Source of the DNA: Streptococcus mitis
GTDB taxonomy: Bacteria; Bacillota; Bacilli; Lactobacillales; Streptococcaceae
Reading direction: 5' to 3'
DNA length: 64,000 bases
NCBI RefSeq assembly: GCF_002005545.1
Contig: NZ_LBMT01000001.1
Location: 952,301-1,016,300, forward strand
Shown: positions 38,552 through 50,081 of the stretch, piece by piece
Layout: every line of letters begins with the position of its first letter
How positions within the stretch are numbered: the first letter of the stretch is position 1
Notes under the pieces: model-generated
Seen by the model: only the letters and a program-made list of their open reading frames with translations
The model's database searches: none
Told to the model about the DNA's origin: nothing
Made by a program: the position numbers and the translations under genes

Positions 38552-39389
38552 CACGTTTTTGTCTACGATAGCCGTTGAGTTTTTTATTTTCCCAGTAGCT
38601 ATTAAAGATTTTTTCCTTGCTTTCGCGATTGATTTCCAAAAAGTAGGCATAAATCAAATCGATAAAGAAGAGCATAGGAAGTTGAGCGGATATTCGTTGG
38701 ATATAGGAAGGCTGGCTGTGGGTTGCTACAAGAACAGTCTCTGTGTAGGCCTGACTATCTTTATTGGGAACACTTGAAAAGAGTACAGTCTTTGCCCCCA
38801 TCTCCTTGGCGTCTAATAAACTGTCTAAAATAGAGGGAGTTGCGCCAGAAAGTGAGAAACCAAGTACGAGACAATTTTCATCCATAATGCTGGTTGTCCA
38901 AGCAAAGCCGTCTTGATCGGTTAAAGCTTCGCAGACCACGCCCAGACGCATGAAGCGTAATTTCATTTCACGAGCGACAAGGCCAGAACTCCCTGTTCCG
39001 AAGAAGTAGACACGCTCAGCATCTTCGATTAATTGGGCAATTCGTTCTAGTTGGACTTCGTCAATCAAGTCTTGTGTTTGTTCCCTCATATTGCTATAGC
39101 TTCTGAGGACTCGTTTGGTCAGTGGACTGTGCTTGAAGACTTGGTTGGCTTGATTTTCTGCCTGATGTTGGTATTGGAAAATAAATTCTCGGTAGCCAGT
39201 AAAGCCACACTTTTTAGCAAAGCGGGTCAGAGCAGCCTGGGAGATATGTAATTTTTGAGTGACCTGTTGGGAGGAAAGGTCATCTTGAATGGTTTCTGCT
39301 TGTAAAAAATAGCGAGCGATTTCTTGCTCTAGGTCTGTCATTTCTTCAAAATGTGAATCAATGACAGTTGCGATATCTGGTTTGTCCAT
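38538..39389 (-). CDS. nanR: RpiR-family regulator of sialic acid genes
   Basis: 283 residues. N-terminal RpiR helix-turn-helix (about 1-77: SQQVTQKLHISQAALTRFAK) and a C-terminal SIS sugar-phosphate-binding domain (about 118-255: VYFFGTGSSGLVARE, LGFSLSGATPSILD). It is convergent with nanK and the toxin-antitoxin pair. By position and similarity it matches the pneumococcal nan regulator. The ligand is expected to be ManNAc-6-phosphate or a related phosphate. Probable targets are the palindromes at 30155 and 35774. Preceded on its strand by AAAGGAGCCTTCCCT. Confidence 0.92.
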   Translation of the reverse strand: MDKPDIATVIDSHFEEMTDLEQEIARYFLQAETIQDDLSSQQVTQKLHISQAALTRFAKKCGFTGYREFIFQYQHQAENQANQVFKHSPLTKRVLRSYSNMREQTQDLIDEVQLERIAQLIEDAERVYFFGTGSSGLVAREMKLRFMRLGVVCEALTDQDGFAWTTSIMDENCLVLGFSLSGATPSILDSLLDAKEMGAKTVLFSSVPNKDSQAYTETVLVATHSQPSYIQRISAQLPMLFFIDLIYAYFLEINRESKEKIFNSYWENKKLNGYRRQKRVRKS

Positions 39390-39597
39390 AGGGAAGGCTC
39401 CTTTAAATGAGTCGTGTTGGAAAAAGACTAGATTATTGAACTTTTACATTCATTATAACATATAATATAGGGATGGATAAATAAAAACGTATCTTACTGT
39501 AAAAACGAAAAAAAGCTTCTTACTTTTCCATAATTTTCTACTCAAATTGTGGTACAATTAAGAGTAAGATTTTAAGTTAGAAATGAGACTGATTTGT

Positions 39598-41640
39598 ATG
39601 AGAAAATTTAACAGCCATTCGATTCCGATTCGGCTTAATTTATTGTTTTCAATCGTCATTTTACTCTTTATGACCATTATTGGTCGTTTGTTGTATATGC
39701 AGGTTTTGAACAAGGATTTTTACGAAAAAAAGCTAGCCTCAGCTAGTCAGACCAAGGTCACAACCAGTTCTGCCCGTGGGGAAATCTATGATGCTAGTGG
39801 AAAACCTTTGGTAGAAAATACGTTAAAACAGGTTGTTTCCTTTACGCGTAGCAATAAAATGACGGCTACAGACTTAAAAGAAATAGCTAAAAAGTTACTG
39901 ACTTATGTGAGCATCAGTTCGCCAAATTTGACAGAACGCCAGCTGGCTGATTACTATTTGGCTGATCCTGAAATCTATAAAAAAACAGTGGAAGCTCTCC
40001 CAAGTGAGAAACGCTTGGATTCAGATGGCAATCGCCTATCCGAATCAGAACTGTATAACAATGCGGTCGATAGTGTCCCAACAAGTCAACTAAACTATAC
40101 AGAGGATGAAAAGAAAGAAATCTATCTTTTTAGTCAGTTAAATGCTGTTGGAAACTTTGCGACAGGAACCATTGCGACAGATCCTCTAAATGATTCTCAG
40201 GTAGCTGTTATTGCCTCTATTTCAAAGGAGATGCCTGGCATTAGTATTTCTACTTCTTGGGATCGAAAGATTTTGGAAACTTCCCTTTCTTCTATAGTAG
40301 GGAGTGTATCCAGTGAAAAAGCTGGTCTCCCAGCGGAAGAAGCAGAAGCCTATCTTAAAAAAGGCTATTCTCTAAATGACCGTGTTGGAACCTCCTATTT
40401 GGAAAAGCAATATGAAGAGACCTTACAAGGGAAACGCTCGGTAAAAGAAATCCATCTGGATAAATATGGCAATATGGAAAGCGTGGACACAATTGAGGAA
40501 GGTAGTAAGGGAAACAATATCAAACTGACCATTGATTTGGCCTTCCAAGATAGCGTGGATGCTTTGCTGAAAAGTTATTTCAATTCCGAGCTAGGAAATG
40601 GTGGAGCCAAGTATTCTGAGGGTGTGTATGCAGTCGCCCTTAACCCCAAAACAGGTGCTGTTTTGTCTATGTCAGGACTCAAACATGACCTGAAAACGGG
40701 AGAGTTGACTCCTGATTCCTTGGGAACGGTAACCAATGTCTTTGTCCCAGGTTCGGTTGTTAAGGCCGCTACCATCAGCTCAGGTTGGGAAAATGGTGTT
40801 TTATCAGGAAACCAAACCTTAACAGATCAGCCTATTGTTTTCCAAGGTTCAGCTCCAATTTATTCTTGGTATAAATTGGCATATGGATCTTTTCCTATTA
40901 CAGCTGTGGAAGCCTTGGAGTATTCATCCAATGCTTACATGGTTCAAACCGCTCTTGGAATCATGGGCCAGACCTATCAACCAAATATGTTTGTTGGAAC
41001 CAGCAATTTGGAAACAGCTATGGGAAAACTTCGTGCGACCTTTGGCGAATATGGCTTGGGGGCTGCGACCGGAATTGACCTACCAGATGAATCTACTGGA
41101 TTTGTTCCCAAAGAGTATAGCTTTGCTAATTACATCACCAATGCCTTTGGGCAGTTTGATAACTATACGCCCATGCAGTTGGCTCAGTATGTAGCAACTA
41201 TTGCAAATGATGGTGTTCGTGTGGCTCCTCGTATTGTTGAAGGCATTTATGGTAATAATGATAAGGGAGGACTGGGTGACTTGATTCAGCAACTGCAACC
41301 GACAGAGATGAATAAGGTCAATATATCCGACTCCGATATGAGTATCTTGCACCAAGGATTTTACCAAGTATCGCATGGAACTAGTCCCCTTACGACAGGA
41401 CGGGCGTTTTCAGATGGCGCCACTGTTTCTATCAGTGGTAAGACCGGTACAGGTGAAAGCTATGTAGCTGGTGGTCAAGAAGCTAATAATACCAATGCCG
41501 TGGCCTATGCTCCAACAGAAAATCCTCAAATTGCAGTTGCAGTAGTCTTTCCTCATAATACCAATTTAACCAAAAATGTTGGGCCAGCAATTGCGCGTGA
41601 CATTATCAATCTGTATCAAAAATACCATCCAATGAACTAG
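39598..41640 (+). CDS. penA: Penicillin-binding protein 2B (class B transpeptidase)
   Basis: 680 residues from the ATG at 39598 (MRKFNSHS), the start used for literature numbering; an in-frame ATG at 39583 adds five residues. One N-terminal membrane helix (about 16-40), dimerisation domain, then transpeptidase with S386-V-V-K, SSN at 443-445 and KTG at 615-617. Also known as pbp2b, essential for peripheral peptidoglycan synthesis. Residues differing from the susceptible pneumococcal sequence I remember include A446 (for T), G619 (for A), Y422, K426, L427 and G476, all known from penicillin-resistant mosaic alleles. An extended -10 TGGTACAAT lies upstream. recR follows after 10 bases. Confidence 0.96.
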   Translation: MRKFNSHSIPIRLNLLFSIVILLFMTIIGRLLYMQVLNKDFYEKKLASASQTKVTTSSARGEIYDASGKPLVENTLKQVVSFTRSNKMTATDLKEIAKKLLTYVSISSPNLTERQLADYYLADPEIYKKTVEALPSEKRLDSDGNRLSESELYNNAVDSVPTSQLNYTEDEKKEIYLFSQLNAVGNFATGTIATDPLNDSQVAVIASISKEMPGISISTSWDRKILETSLSSIVGSVSSEKAGLPAEEAEAYLKKGYSLNDRVGTSYLEKQYEETLQGKRSVKEIHLDKYGNMESVDTIEEGSKGNNIKLTIDLAFQDSVDALLKSYFNSELGNGGAKYSEGVYAVALNPKTGAVLSMSGLKHDLKTGELTPDSLGTVTNVFVPGSVVKAATISSGWENGVLSGNQTLTDQPIVFQGSAPIYSWYKLAYGSFPITAVEALEYSSNAYMVQTALGIMGQTYQPNMFVGTSNLETAMGKLRATFGEYGLGAATGIDLPDESTGFVPKEYSFANYITNAFGQFDNYTPMQLAQYVATIANDGVRVAPRIVEGIYGNNDKGGLGDLIQQLQPTEMNKVNISDSDMSILHQGFYQVSHGTSPLTTGRAFSDGATVSISGKTGTGESYVAGGQEANNTNAVAYAPTENPQIAVAVVFPHNTNLTKNVGPAIARDIINLYQKYHPMN

Positions 41641-41650
41641 AAAGGAAATT

Positions 41651-42247
41651 ATGCTTTATCCAACACCCATTGCCAAGCTGATTGACAGTTATTCCAAACT
41701 TCCTGGTATTGGGATTAAGACAGCAACTCGACTGGCCTTTTATACTATTGGAATGCCGGATGACGACGTCAATGAATTTGCAAAAAATCTTCTTGCAGCC
41801 AAGCGAGAATTGACCTATTGCTCTATTTGTGGACGATTAACAGATGAAGACCCGTGCTCTATCTGTACCGATCCTAGCCGTGATCAGTCTACGATTCTGG
41901 TCCTGGAGGATAGCCGCGATGTCGCTGCCATGGAAAATATTCAGGAATACCACGGACTTTACCATGTCTTACATGGTCTTATTTCTCCTATGAATGGTAT
42001 CAGTCCAGACGATATCAATCTCAAGAGCCTTATGACTCGTCTTATGGATAGTGAAGTTTCAGAGGTAATCGTAGCAACCAATGCCACAGCAGATGGGGAA
42101 GCGACTTCCATGTATCTTTCCCGCTTACTCAAGCCAGCTGGGATCAAGGTTACGCGTCTGGCACGAGGCCTCGCTGTGGGAGCAGATATCGAGTATGCGG
42201 ATGAAGTGACCCTCTTACGGGCTATTGAAAATCGAACAGAGTTGTAA
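41651..42247 (+). CDS. recR: Recombination mediator RecR
   Basis: 198 residues, normal length. Helix-hairpin-helix at the start ([16 protein letters not shown]), a C4 zinc finger [16 protein letters not shown] (near 57-72) and a Toprim domain ([13 protein letters not shown] near 81, [15 protein letters not shown] near 137). With RecF and RecO it loads RecA onto gapped DNA. Follows pbp2b closely, as in pneumococcus. Confidence 0.97.
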   Translation: MLYPTPIAKLIDSYSKLPGIGIKTATRLAFYTIGMPDDDVNEFAKNLLAAKRELTYCSICGRLTDEDPCSICTDPSRDQSTILVLEDSRDVAAMENIQEYHGLYHVLHGLISPMNGISPDDINLKSLMTRLMDSEVSEVIVATNATADGEATSMYLSRLLKPAGIKVTRLARGLAVGADIEYADEVTLLRAIENRTEL

Positions 42248-42288
42248 GTGTAGACAAATTTACGAACTCCATTCATTTATAAAAAAAT

Positions 42289-42326
42289 CAAGGAGGCTGA
42301 AAATCGTTCATATCGGCCTCTTTTTG
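42289..42326 (+). terminator. Terminator after recR
   Basis: GGAGGC and GCCTC(T) stem with a 16-base loop, followed by TTTTT. Confidence 0.75.
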
Positions 42327-42423
42327 TATAGTGTGATGAGTAGGAGCAGGTTCAAGTTTTAAAAAAACAAGCAAATATGATATACTAAAGAGCGAGTATT
42401 CTAGTAGAATTAGGACAAATAAT

Positions 42424-43467
42424 ATGAAACAAACGATTATTCTTTTATATGGTGGACGGAGTGCGGAACGCGAAGTCTCTGTCCTTTCAGCGGAAAGTGT
42501 CATGAGTGCGGTCAATTACGACCGTTTCACAGTCAAGACTTTCTTTATCAGTCAGTCAGGTGACTTTATCAAAACGCAGGAATTTAGTCAGACTCCAGGT
42601 CAAGAGGACCGTCTCATGACCAATGCGACCATTGATTGGGATAAGAAAGTTGTACCAAGTGCCATCTACGAAGAAGGGGCAGTTGTCTTTCCAGTTCTTC
42701 ACGGTCCGATGGGAGAAGATGGCTCTGTTCAAGGTTTCCTTGAAGTTTTGAAAATGCCTTATGTCGGCTGTAATATCTTGTCATCTAGTCTTGCCATGGA
42801 TAAAATCACGACCAAGCGTGTTCTGGAATCTGCTGGTATTGCCCAAGTTCCTTATGTGGCTATCGTTGAAGGGGATGATGTGACTGCTAAAATCGCTGAA
42901 GTGGAAGAAAAATTGACTTATCCAGTCTTCACTAAGCCGTCAAACATGGGTTCTAGTGTCGGTATTTCCAAATCTGAAAACCAAGAGGAACTCCGTCAAG
43001 CTTTGAAACTTGCCTTCCAATATGACAGTCGTGTCTTGGTTGAGCAAGGGGTAAATGCCCGTGAAATCGAGGTTGGTCTACTAGGAAACTACGATGTCAA
43101 AAGCACGCTACCAGGAGAAGTAGTCAAGGATGTTGCCTTTTATGACTACGATGCCAAGTATATTGACAACAAGATTACCATGGATATCCCAGCTAAAATC
43201 AGTAATGATGTGGTAGCTGTCATGCGTCAAAATGCAGAAACTGCCTTCCGTGCGATTGGTGGTTTAGGTCTATCTCGTTGTGATTTCTTCTATACAGATA
43301 AGGGAGAAATCTTCCTAAATGAACTCAATACCATGCCAGGTTTCACCCAGTGGTCTATGTACCCACTACTTTGGGACAATATGGGAATCAGCTACCCAGA
43401 ACTAATCGAGCGTTTGGTGGATCTTGCCAAGGAAAGTTTTGACAAGCGCGAAGCGCATTTGCTATAA
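42424..43467 (+). CDS. ddl: D-alanine--D-alanine ligase
   Basis: 347 residues. [17 protein letters not shown] at the start, [15 protein letters not shown] (near 88), ATP-grasp segments [17 protein letters not shown] (near 166) and [20 protein letters not shown] (near 296). It joins two D-Ala molecules supplied by Alr for the MurF substrate encoded next. Close linkage to pbp2b means this allele can be co-replaced when resistance pbp2b alleles are taken up by transformation. A TATACT precedes the gene. Confidence 0.97.
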   Translation: MKQTIILLYGGRSAEREVSVLSAESVMSAVNYDRFTVKTFFISQSGDFIKTQEFSQTPGQEDRLMTNATIDWDKKVVPSAIYEEGAVVFPVLHGPMGEDGSVQGFLEVLKMPYVGCNILSSSLAMDKITTKRVLESAGIAQVPYVAIVEGDDVTAKIAEVEEKLTYPVFTKPSNMGSSVGISKSENQEELRQALKLAFQYDSRVLVEQGVNAREIEVGLLGNYDVKSTLPGEVVKDVAFYDYDAKYIDNKITMDIPAKISNDVVAVMRQNAETAFRAIGGLGLSRCDFFYTDKGEIFLNELNTMPGFTQWSMYPLLWDNMGISYPELIERLVDLAKESFDKREAHLL

Positions 43468-43474
43468 AAATAAA

Positions 43475-43542
43475 AGAGAGGGTAGGAGCCAGAACCATCA
43501 CTGCAAGGTGATCAGAGTTCTCGGACTTCAGCCCTTTTTAAA
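43475..43542 (+). terminator. Large stem-loop between ddl and murF
   Basis: Nested inverted repeats: outer GGGT(A)GG...CAGCCC, middle AGAAC/GTTCT and inner ATCAC/GTGAT around TGCAAG, followed by TTTTT and then the murF ribosome binding site AAAGGAG. It can act as an intrinsic terminator or attenuator for murF. Confidence 0.65.
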
Positions 43543-43551
43543 GGAGTAGAA

Positions 43552-44925
43552 ATGAAATTAACAATCCATGAAGTGGCTCAAGTTGTAGGAGCTAAAAATG
43601 ATGTCAGTATCTTTGAGGACACCCAGTTAGAAAAAGCTGAGTTTGACAGTCGCTTAATTGCGACAGGAGATTTATTTGTGCCCCTCAAGGGTGCGCGTGA
43701 TGGTCATGACTTTATCGAAACAGCTTTCGAAAATGGCGCTGCTGCAACCCTGTCTGAGAAAGAGGTTGCAAATCATCCCTATATTCTAGTAGATGATGTC
43801 TTGACTGCCTTTCAGCAACTAGCAGCCTACTATCTTGAAAAAACGACTGTTGATGTCTTTGCGGTTACGGGTTCAAATGGTAAAACAACGACCAAGGATA
43901 TGTTAGCGCACTTGCTATCAACAACCTACAAAACTTACAAAACACAAGGCAACTACAATAATGAGATTGGTCTTCCTTACACAGTTCTCCATATGCCTGA
44001 AGGAACAGAAAAGTTGGTCTTGGAGATGGGGCAGGATCACTTGGGCGATATTCATCTCTTGTCTGAATTGGCTCGTCCAAAAACAGCCATCGTGACCTTG
44101 GTTGGAGAAGCCCATTTGGCCTTTTTCAAAGACCGTTCTGAGATTGCTAAAGGAAAAATGCAAATTGCAGACGGGATGGCACCTGGTTCCTTGCTTTTAG
44201 CGCCAGCTGACTCGATTGTAGAGGACTACTTGCCAACTGATAAAAAGGTGGTTCGTTTTGGGCAAGGGGCAGAGTTGGAAATCACAGACTTGGTTGAGCG
44301 CAAGGATAGTCTGACATTTAAGGCTAATTTCTTGGAACAAGTCCTTGATTTGCCAGTGACTGGTAAGTACAATGCCACTAATGCTATGATTGCATCCTAT
44401 GTTGCCTTGCAAGAAGGAGTGACTGAGGAACAAATTCATAAGGCCTTCCAAAAACTTGAATTGACGCGTAACCGTACCGAGTGGAAGAAAGCAGCCAATG
44501 GAGCAGATATCCTATCAGATGTTTACAATGCCAATCCAACTGCTATGAAGCTGATTTTAGAGACTTTCTCTGCCATTCCAGCTAATGAAGGTGGCAAAAA
44601 AATCGCTGTCTTGGCGGATATGAAGGAACTTGGTGACCAGTCTGTTCAACTTCATAACCAGATGATTTTGAGCCTTTCTCCAGATGTGCTGGATACCGTT
44701 ATTTTCTATGGAGAAGATATTGCTGAATTGGCCCAACTTGCCAGTCAAATGTTCCCAATCGGCCACGTTTACTACTTCAAGAAAACAGAAGATCAAGACC
44801 AATTTGAAGACCTAGTTAAGCAGGTTAAGGAAAGTCTAGGAGCTAATGACCAAATCTTGCTCAAAGGCTCTAACTCTATGAACCTAGCCAAGTTGGTAGA
44901 AAGTTTAGAAAATGAAGACAAGTGA
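43552..44925 (+). CDS. murF: UDP-N-acetylmuramoyl-tripeptide--D-alanyl-D-alanine ligase
   Basis: 457 residues. FDSRLIATGDLFVPLKG (near 31) is the Mur ligase N-domain UDP-binding region; VTGSNGKTTTKDMLAHLL (near 105) is the ATP loop; LEMGQDHLGDI (near 160), NATNAM (near 275) and DVYNANPTAMK (near 324) are typical. It adds D-Ala-D-Ala to the UDP-MurNAc-tripeptide, completing the cytoplasmic pentapeptide. Directly follows ddl, its substrate supplier. Confidence 0.97.
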   Translation: MKLTIHEVAQVVGAKNDVSIFEDTQLEKAEFDSRLIATGDLFVPLKGARDGHDFIETAFENGAAATLSEKEVANHPYILVDDVLTAFQQLAAYYLEKTTVDVFAVTGSNGKTTTKDMLAHLLSTTYKTYKTQGNYNNEIGLPYTVLHMPEGTEKLVLEMGQDHLGDIHLLSELARPKTAIVTLVGEAHLAFFKDRSEIAKGKMQIADGMAPGSLLLAPADSIVEDYLPTDKKVVRFGQGAELEITDLVERKDSLTFKANFLEQVLDLPVTGKYNATNAMIASYVALQEGVTEEQIHKAFQKLELTRNRTEWKKAANGADILSDVYNANPTAMKLILETFSAIPANEGGKKIAVLADMKELGDQSVQLHNQMILSLSPDVLDTVIFYGEDIAELAQLASQMFPIGHVYYFKKTEDQDQFEDLVKQVKESLGANDQILLKGSNSMNLAKLVESLENEDK

Positions 44926-45019
44926 TTTTGTCAAACATTTACGTATTTCTAAATTCATTTTTGACAAATAGCATGGTATAATAAAATGCAGGAAAATTTT
45001 GAATCATGAGGAATACTAG

Positions 45020-45724
45020 ATGAATTTATGGGATATTTTTTTTACGACCCAAGCAACAGAGCCACCCAAGTTTGATCTTTATTGGTATGTCAGTATATTT
45101 ACACTCTTGGCCTTGACCTTCTATACAGCCTATCGTTATCGTGAAAAGAAGGTTTACCAACGATTTTTCCAAATCTTGCAGGCCGTTCAGTTAATCCTTC
45201 TTTATGGTTGGTATGGGGTCAATCATATGCCACTGTCAGAAAGTTTACCCTTTTACCATTGCCGTATGGCTATGTTTGTGGTGCTCTTGCTTCCTGGTCA
45301 GTCTAAATATAGGCAGTATTTTGCATTACTAGGAACATTTGGGACATTAGCTGCCTTTGTTTATCCAGTGCCAGATCCTTATCCATTCCCGCATATTGCC
45401 ATTTTATCCTTTATCTTTGGCCACTTAGCTCTCTTGGGGAACTCTCTAGTTTATCTCTTGAGACAGTACGATGCGAGAATGCTAGATGTGAAAGGAATTT
45501 TTCTTATGACCTTTGGACTAAATGCCTTGATTTTTGTGGTCAATTTGGTAACAGGTGGCGATTATGGATTTTTGACAAAACCGCCATTGGTTGGAGATCA
45601 CGGCTTAGTAGCTAATTATTTAATCGTTTCCCTGGCCTTGTCAGCGGCGATTACGTTGACAAAGAAAATTTTGGAACTATTTTTAGAACAAGAAGCAGAA
45701 AAAATGATTGCAAAGAAAGCTTAG
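45020..45724 (+). CDS. TIGR02206/YwaF-family integral membrane protein
   Basis: 234 residues with six or seven membrane helices (about 25-43, 52-70, 88-105, 112-130, 138-158, 170-190, 198-220). FYHCRMAM (near 80) and GDYGFLTKPP (near 183) are the conserved spots. The YwaF-like family is widespread in Firmicutes but uncharacterised. It has its own extended -10 (TGGTATAAT, 44974-44982) and a terminator. Confidence 0.82.
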   Translation: MNLWDIFFTTQATEPPKFDLYWYVSIFTLLALTFYTAYRYREKKVYQRFFQILQAVQLILLYGWYGVNHMPLSESLPFYHCRMAMFVVLLLPGQSKYRQYFALLGTFGTLAAFVYPVPDPYPFPHIAILSFIFGHLALLGNSLVYLLRQYDARMLDVKGIFLMTFGLNALIFVVNLVTGGDYGFLTKPPLVGDHGLVANYLIVSLALSAAITLTKKILELFLEQEAEKMIAKKA

Positions 45725-45742
45725 AAATGAGCTTTCTTTTTT
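45712..45742 (+). terminator. Terminator at the end of the YwaF-like gene
   Basis: AAAGAAAGCT and AGCTTTCTTT around TAGAAATG, followed by a T-run. The left arm overlaps the last codons. Confidence 0.85.
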
Positions 45743-45853
45743 GTACAATAGACAGATTGTTGACAAAGTTTACAGTGAATGAATTTCTGAACAGAAAAAC
45801 TAAAAAATTGGCTGGTAAATTTAGGAAAAAACTGAGCACGATGAGATTTTTTG

Positions 45854-45862
45854 TGTTATAAT
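45854..45862 (+). promoter_or_regulatory. Extended -10 promoter of ftsA-ftsZ
   Basis: TGTTATAAT, a TGn-extended -10, about 80 bases before ftsA. The 45743-45943 gap holds only this element and AT-rich DNA. Confidence 0.6.
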
Positions 45863-45943
45863 ATTCTGTGAATAGCTATGCCTACGTTTAGCTATTGAAT
45901 ATTACGAAGTTAGAAACTTGGAAGATAGAGAGGATGCGATGTA

Positions 45944-47317
45944 ATGGCTAGAGAAGGCTTTTTTACAGGTCTAGATATTGGAACAAGCTCTGTCAAGGTG
46001 CTTGTAGCTGAGCAGAGAAATGGTGAATTAAATGTAATTGGCGTGAGTAATGCCAAAAGTAAAGGTGTAAAGGATGGAATTATTGTTGATATTGATGCAG
46101 CAGCAACTGCTATCAAATCAGCAATTTCCCAAGCAGAAGAAAAAGCAGGCATCTCAATTAAATCAGTGAATGTTGGTTTACCAGCTAATCTCTTACAGGT
46201 AGAACCAACTCAAGGAATGATTCCAGTAACATCTGATACCAAGGAAATTATGGATCAAGATGTCGAGAATGTTGTCAAATCAGCTTTGACAAAGAGTATG
46301 ACACCTGATCGTGAAGTTATCACATTCATTCCTGAGGAATTTATTGTGGATGGTTTTCAAGGGATTCGTGACCCACGTGGTATGATGGGGGTTCGCCTTG
46401 AAATGCGTGGTTTACTTTATACAGGTCCTCGCACTATTTTACATAACCTACGTAAGACAGTTGAACGTGCAGGTGTTCAGGTTGAAAATATTATTATTTC
46501 ACCACTAGCAATGGTTCAATCTATTTTGAATGAAGGTGAACGTGAATTTGGTGCTACAGTGATTGATATGGGGGCAGGTCAAACGACTGTCGCTACAATT
46601 CGTAACCAAGAACTCCAGTTTACCAATATTCTCCAAGAAGGCGGAGATTATGTAACTAAGGATATCTCTAAAGTCTTGAAGACATCACAGAAACTAGCCG
46701 AAGGTTTGAAATTAAACTATGGAGAGGCTTATCCTCCTCTCGCAAGTAAAGAAACATTCCAAGTCGAAGTGATCGGGGAAGTAGAACCTGTTGAAGTAAC
46801 AGAAAATTACTTGTCAGAAATTATTTCTGCACGTATTAAGCATATTTTTGAACAAATCAAACAAGACTTAGACAGAAGACATTTATTGGATCTTCCTGGT
46901 GGCATTGTTTTGATTGGTGGAACGGCTATTTTACCGGGTATTGTGGAGCTTGCTCAAGAAGTTTTTGGTGTTCGTGTCAAGCTTTATGTTCCAAACCAAG
47001 TTGGAATTCGTAATCCAGCCTTTGCGCATGTGATTAGTCTATCAGAATTCGCGGGACAATTGACAGAAGTACATCTCTTGGCTCAACGAGCAGTCAAGGG
47101 TGATGAAGGATTATTCCAACAACCGCTTAGTTTTGGGGGAATGATTCAGAAAACAGCTCAGTTTGTACAATCAACGCCTGTTCAACCAGCCCCTGCTCCA
47201 GAAGTAGAGCCGGTGGCGCCTACAGAACCAATGGCGGATTTCCAACAAGCTTCACAAAATAAACCGAAATTAGCAGATCGTTTCCGTGGCTTGATCGGAA
47301 GCATGTTTGACGAATAA
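45944..47317 (+). CDS. ftsA: Cell division protein FtsA
   Basis: 457 residues, actin/HSP70 fold. Phosphate-1 loop GLDIGTSSVKVLVAE (9-23), SHS2 insertion (1C domain, about 85-165), phosphate-2 region VIDMGAGQTTVA (near 206), adenosine loop LIGGTAILPGI (near 325). The C-terminal KLADRFRGLIGSMFDE is the amphipathic membrane-targeting helix. It tethers FtsZ filaments to the membrane. ftsZ follows after 16 bases. Confidence 0.98.
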   Translation: MAREGFFTGLDIGTSSVKVLVAEQRNGELNVIGVSNAKSKGVKDGIIVDIDAAATAIKSAISQAEEKAGISIKSVNVGLPANLLQVEPTQGMIPVTSDTKEIMDQDVENVVKSALTKSMTPDREVITFIPEEFIVDGFQGIRDPRGMMGVRLEMRGLLYTGPRTILHNLRKTVERAGVQVENIIISPLAMVQSILNEGEREFGATVIDMGAGQTTVATIRNQELQFTNILQEGGDYVTKDISKVLKTSQKLAEGLKLNYGEAYPPLASKETFQVEVIGEVEPVEVTENYLSEIISARIKHIFEQIKQDLDRRHLLDLPGGIVLIGGTAILPGIVELAQEVFGVRVKLYVPNQVGIRNPAFAHVISLSEFAGQLTEVHLLAQRAVKGDEGLFQQPLSFGGMIQKTAQFVQSTPVQPAPAPEVEPVAPTEPMADFQQASQNKPKLADRFRGLIGSMFDE

Positions 47318-47330
47318 AGAGGAAAAATAA

Positions 47331-48593
<1,263 letters not shown>

Positions 48594-48597
48594 GTAA

Positions 48598-49269
48598 ATG
48601 AATGTAAAAGAAAATACAGAACGTGTTTTTCGAGAAGTCGCAGAAGCAAGTCTGAGTGCTCATCGCGAGAGTGGCTCAGTCTCTGTCATTGCAGTTACCA
48701 AGTATGTAGATGTACCGACAGCGGAAGCCTTGCTTCCGCTAGGGGTTCATCATATCGGTGAAAATCGTGTAGATAAGTTTCTAGAGAAATATCAAGCTTT
48801 AAAAGATCGAGATGTGACTTGGCATTTGATTGGGACCTTGCAAAGACGTAAGGTGAAAGATGTCATTCAATACGTTGATTATTTCCATGCATTGGATTCA
48901 GTAAAGCTAGCAGAGGAAATCCAAAAAAGAAGTGACCGAGTCATCAAGTGTTTCCTTCAAGTAAATATTTCTAAAGAAGAAAGTAAACACGGATTTTCGA
49001 GAGAGGAACTGCTGGAAATCTTGCCAGAGTTAGCCAAACTAGATAAGATTGAATATGTTGGTTTAATGACGATGGCACCTTTTGAGGCTAGCAGTGAGCA
49101 GTTGAAAGAAATTTTCAAGGCGACCCAAGATTTACAAAAAGAAATCCAAGAAAAACAAATTCCAAATATGCCTATGACCGACTTAAGCATGGGAATGAGT
49201 CGTGATTATAAAGAAGCGATTCAATTCGGTTCCACCTTTGTTCGCATAGGTACAGCATTTTTTAAGTAG
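48598..49269 (+). CDS. ylmE: YggS/YlmE-family PLP-binding protein
   Basis: 223 residues, normal for the PLPBP family. PLP lysine in VIAVTKYVDVPTAE (K36 region), IGENRVDKFLEK (near 52), WHLIGTLQRRKVK (near 78), TDLSMGMSRDYKEAI (near 195) for the phosphate. It maintains vitamin B6 and amino/keto acid balance. The gene begins five bases after ftsZ and is part of the conserved ylm cluster. Confidence 0.95.
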   Translation: MNVKENTERVFREVAEASLSAHRESGSVSVIAVTKYVDVPTAEALLPLGVHHIGENRVDKFLEKYQALKDRDVTWHLIGTLQRRKVKDVIQYVDYFHALDSVKLAEEIQKRSDRVIKCFLQVNISKEESKHGFSREELLEILPELAKLDKIEYVGLMTMAPFEASSEQLKEIFKATQDLQKEIQEKQIPNMPMTDLSMGMSRDYKEAIQFGSTFVRIGTAFFK

Positions 49270-49278
49270 GAGAGAACC

Positions 49279-49818
49279 ATGTCTTTAAAAGATAGATTCG
49301 ATAGATTTATAGATTATTTTACGGAGGATGAGGATTTAAGTCTCCCTAATGAAAAACGAGATGAGCCCATTTTAACTCCAGTAAATTCTACACAGGAAAA
49401 GGCTCTCTCAACGAATCAAACACCAAGCACAAGTGGTACAAAAGAAAATAATATTACTAGACTGCATGCACGTCAACAAGAGTTAGCAAAGCAAAATCAG
49501 CATTCTACTGAAAAAGTAACAATTGATGTTCGTTATCCTAGAAAATATGAAGATGCGATAGAAATTGTTGATTTATTAGCAGGAAACGAAAGTATTTTGA
49601 TTGATTTTCAATATATGACTGAAGTGCAAGCTCGTCGTTGTTTAGATTATCTGGATGGAGCTTGCCATGTTCTAGCTGGAAATTTGAAAAAGGTAGCTTC
49701 TACCATGTACCTGTTGACACCAGTGAATGTTATTGTAAATGTTGAAGATATTCGTTTACCAGATGAAGATCAACAGGGTGAGTTTGATTTTGATATGAGA
49801 CGAAATAGAGTACGATGA
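49279..49818 (+). CDS. sepF: Cell division protein SepF
   Basis: 179 residues. The first 15 residues ([15 protein letters not shown]) form the membrane-binding amphipathic helix; a low-complexity acidic linker follows, and the globular SepF domain runs about 85-165 ([40 protein letters not shown]). SepF bundles FtsZ and can partly replace FtsA. It overlaps ylmG by 4 bases. Confidence 0.96.
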   Translation: MSLKDRFDRFIDYFTEDEDLSLPNEKRDEPILTPVNSTQEKALSTNQTPSTSGTKENNITRLHARQQELAKQNQHSTEKVTIDVRYPRKYEDAIEIVDLLAGNESILIDFQYMTEVQARRCLDYLDGACHVLAGNLKKVASTMYLLTPVNVIVNVEDIRLPDEDQQGEFDFDMRRNRVR

Positions 49819-50081
49819 TGATTTTTTTAATTCGTCTGATTTATAATGCAGTGGATTTTTACTCCCTGATTTTGGTGGCCTTTGCTGTCATGTCTTGGTT
49901 TCCAGGTGCCTACGAATCAAGTTTAGGTCGTTGGATTGTAGCATTGGTAAAACCAGTGCTTGCTCCTTTACAACGCCTGCCTTTACAGATAGCGGGTCTT
50001 GATTTATCTGTTTGGGTTGCGATTGTTTTGGTTCGATTTTTAGGAGAAAACCTAGTCCGTTTTCTGGCGATGATAGGATGA
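49815..50081 (+). CDS. ylmG: YggT/YlmG-family membrane protein
   Basis: 88 residues with two membrane helices (about 2-24 and 62-82) and the conserved [15 protein letters not shown] segment between them, close to the family pattern. YlmG homologues are linked to division-site or nucleoid organisation, with details unclear. Start overlaps the sepF stop (ATGATG...), end overlaps ylmH (ATGA). Confidence 0.92.
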   Translation: MMIFLIRLIYNAVDFYSLILVAFAVMSWFPGAYESSLGRWIVALVKPVLAPLQRLPLQIAGLDLSVWVAIVLVRFLGENLVRFLAMIG

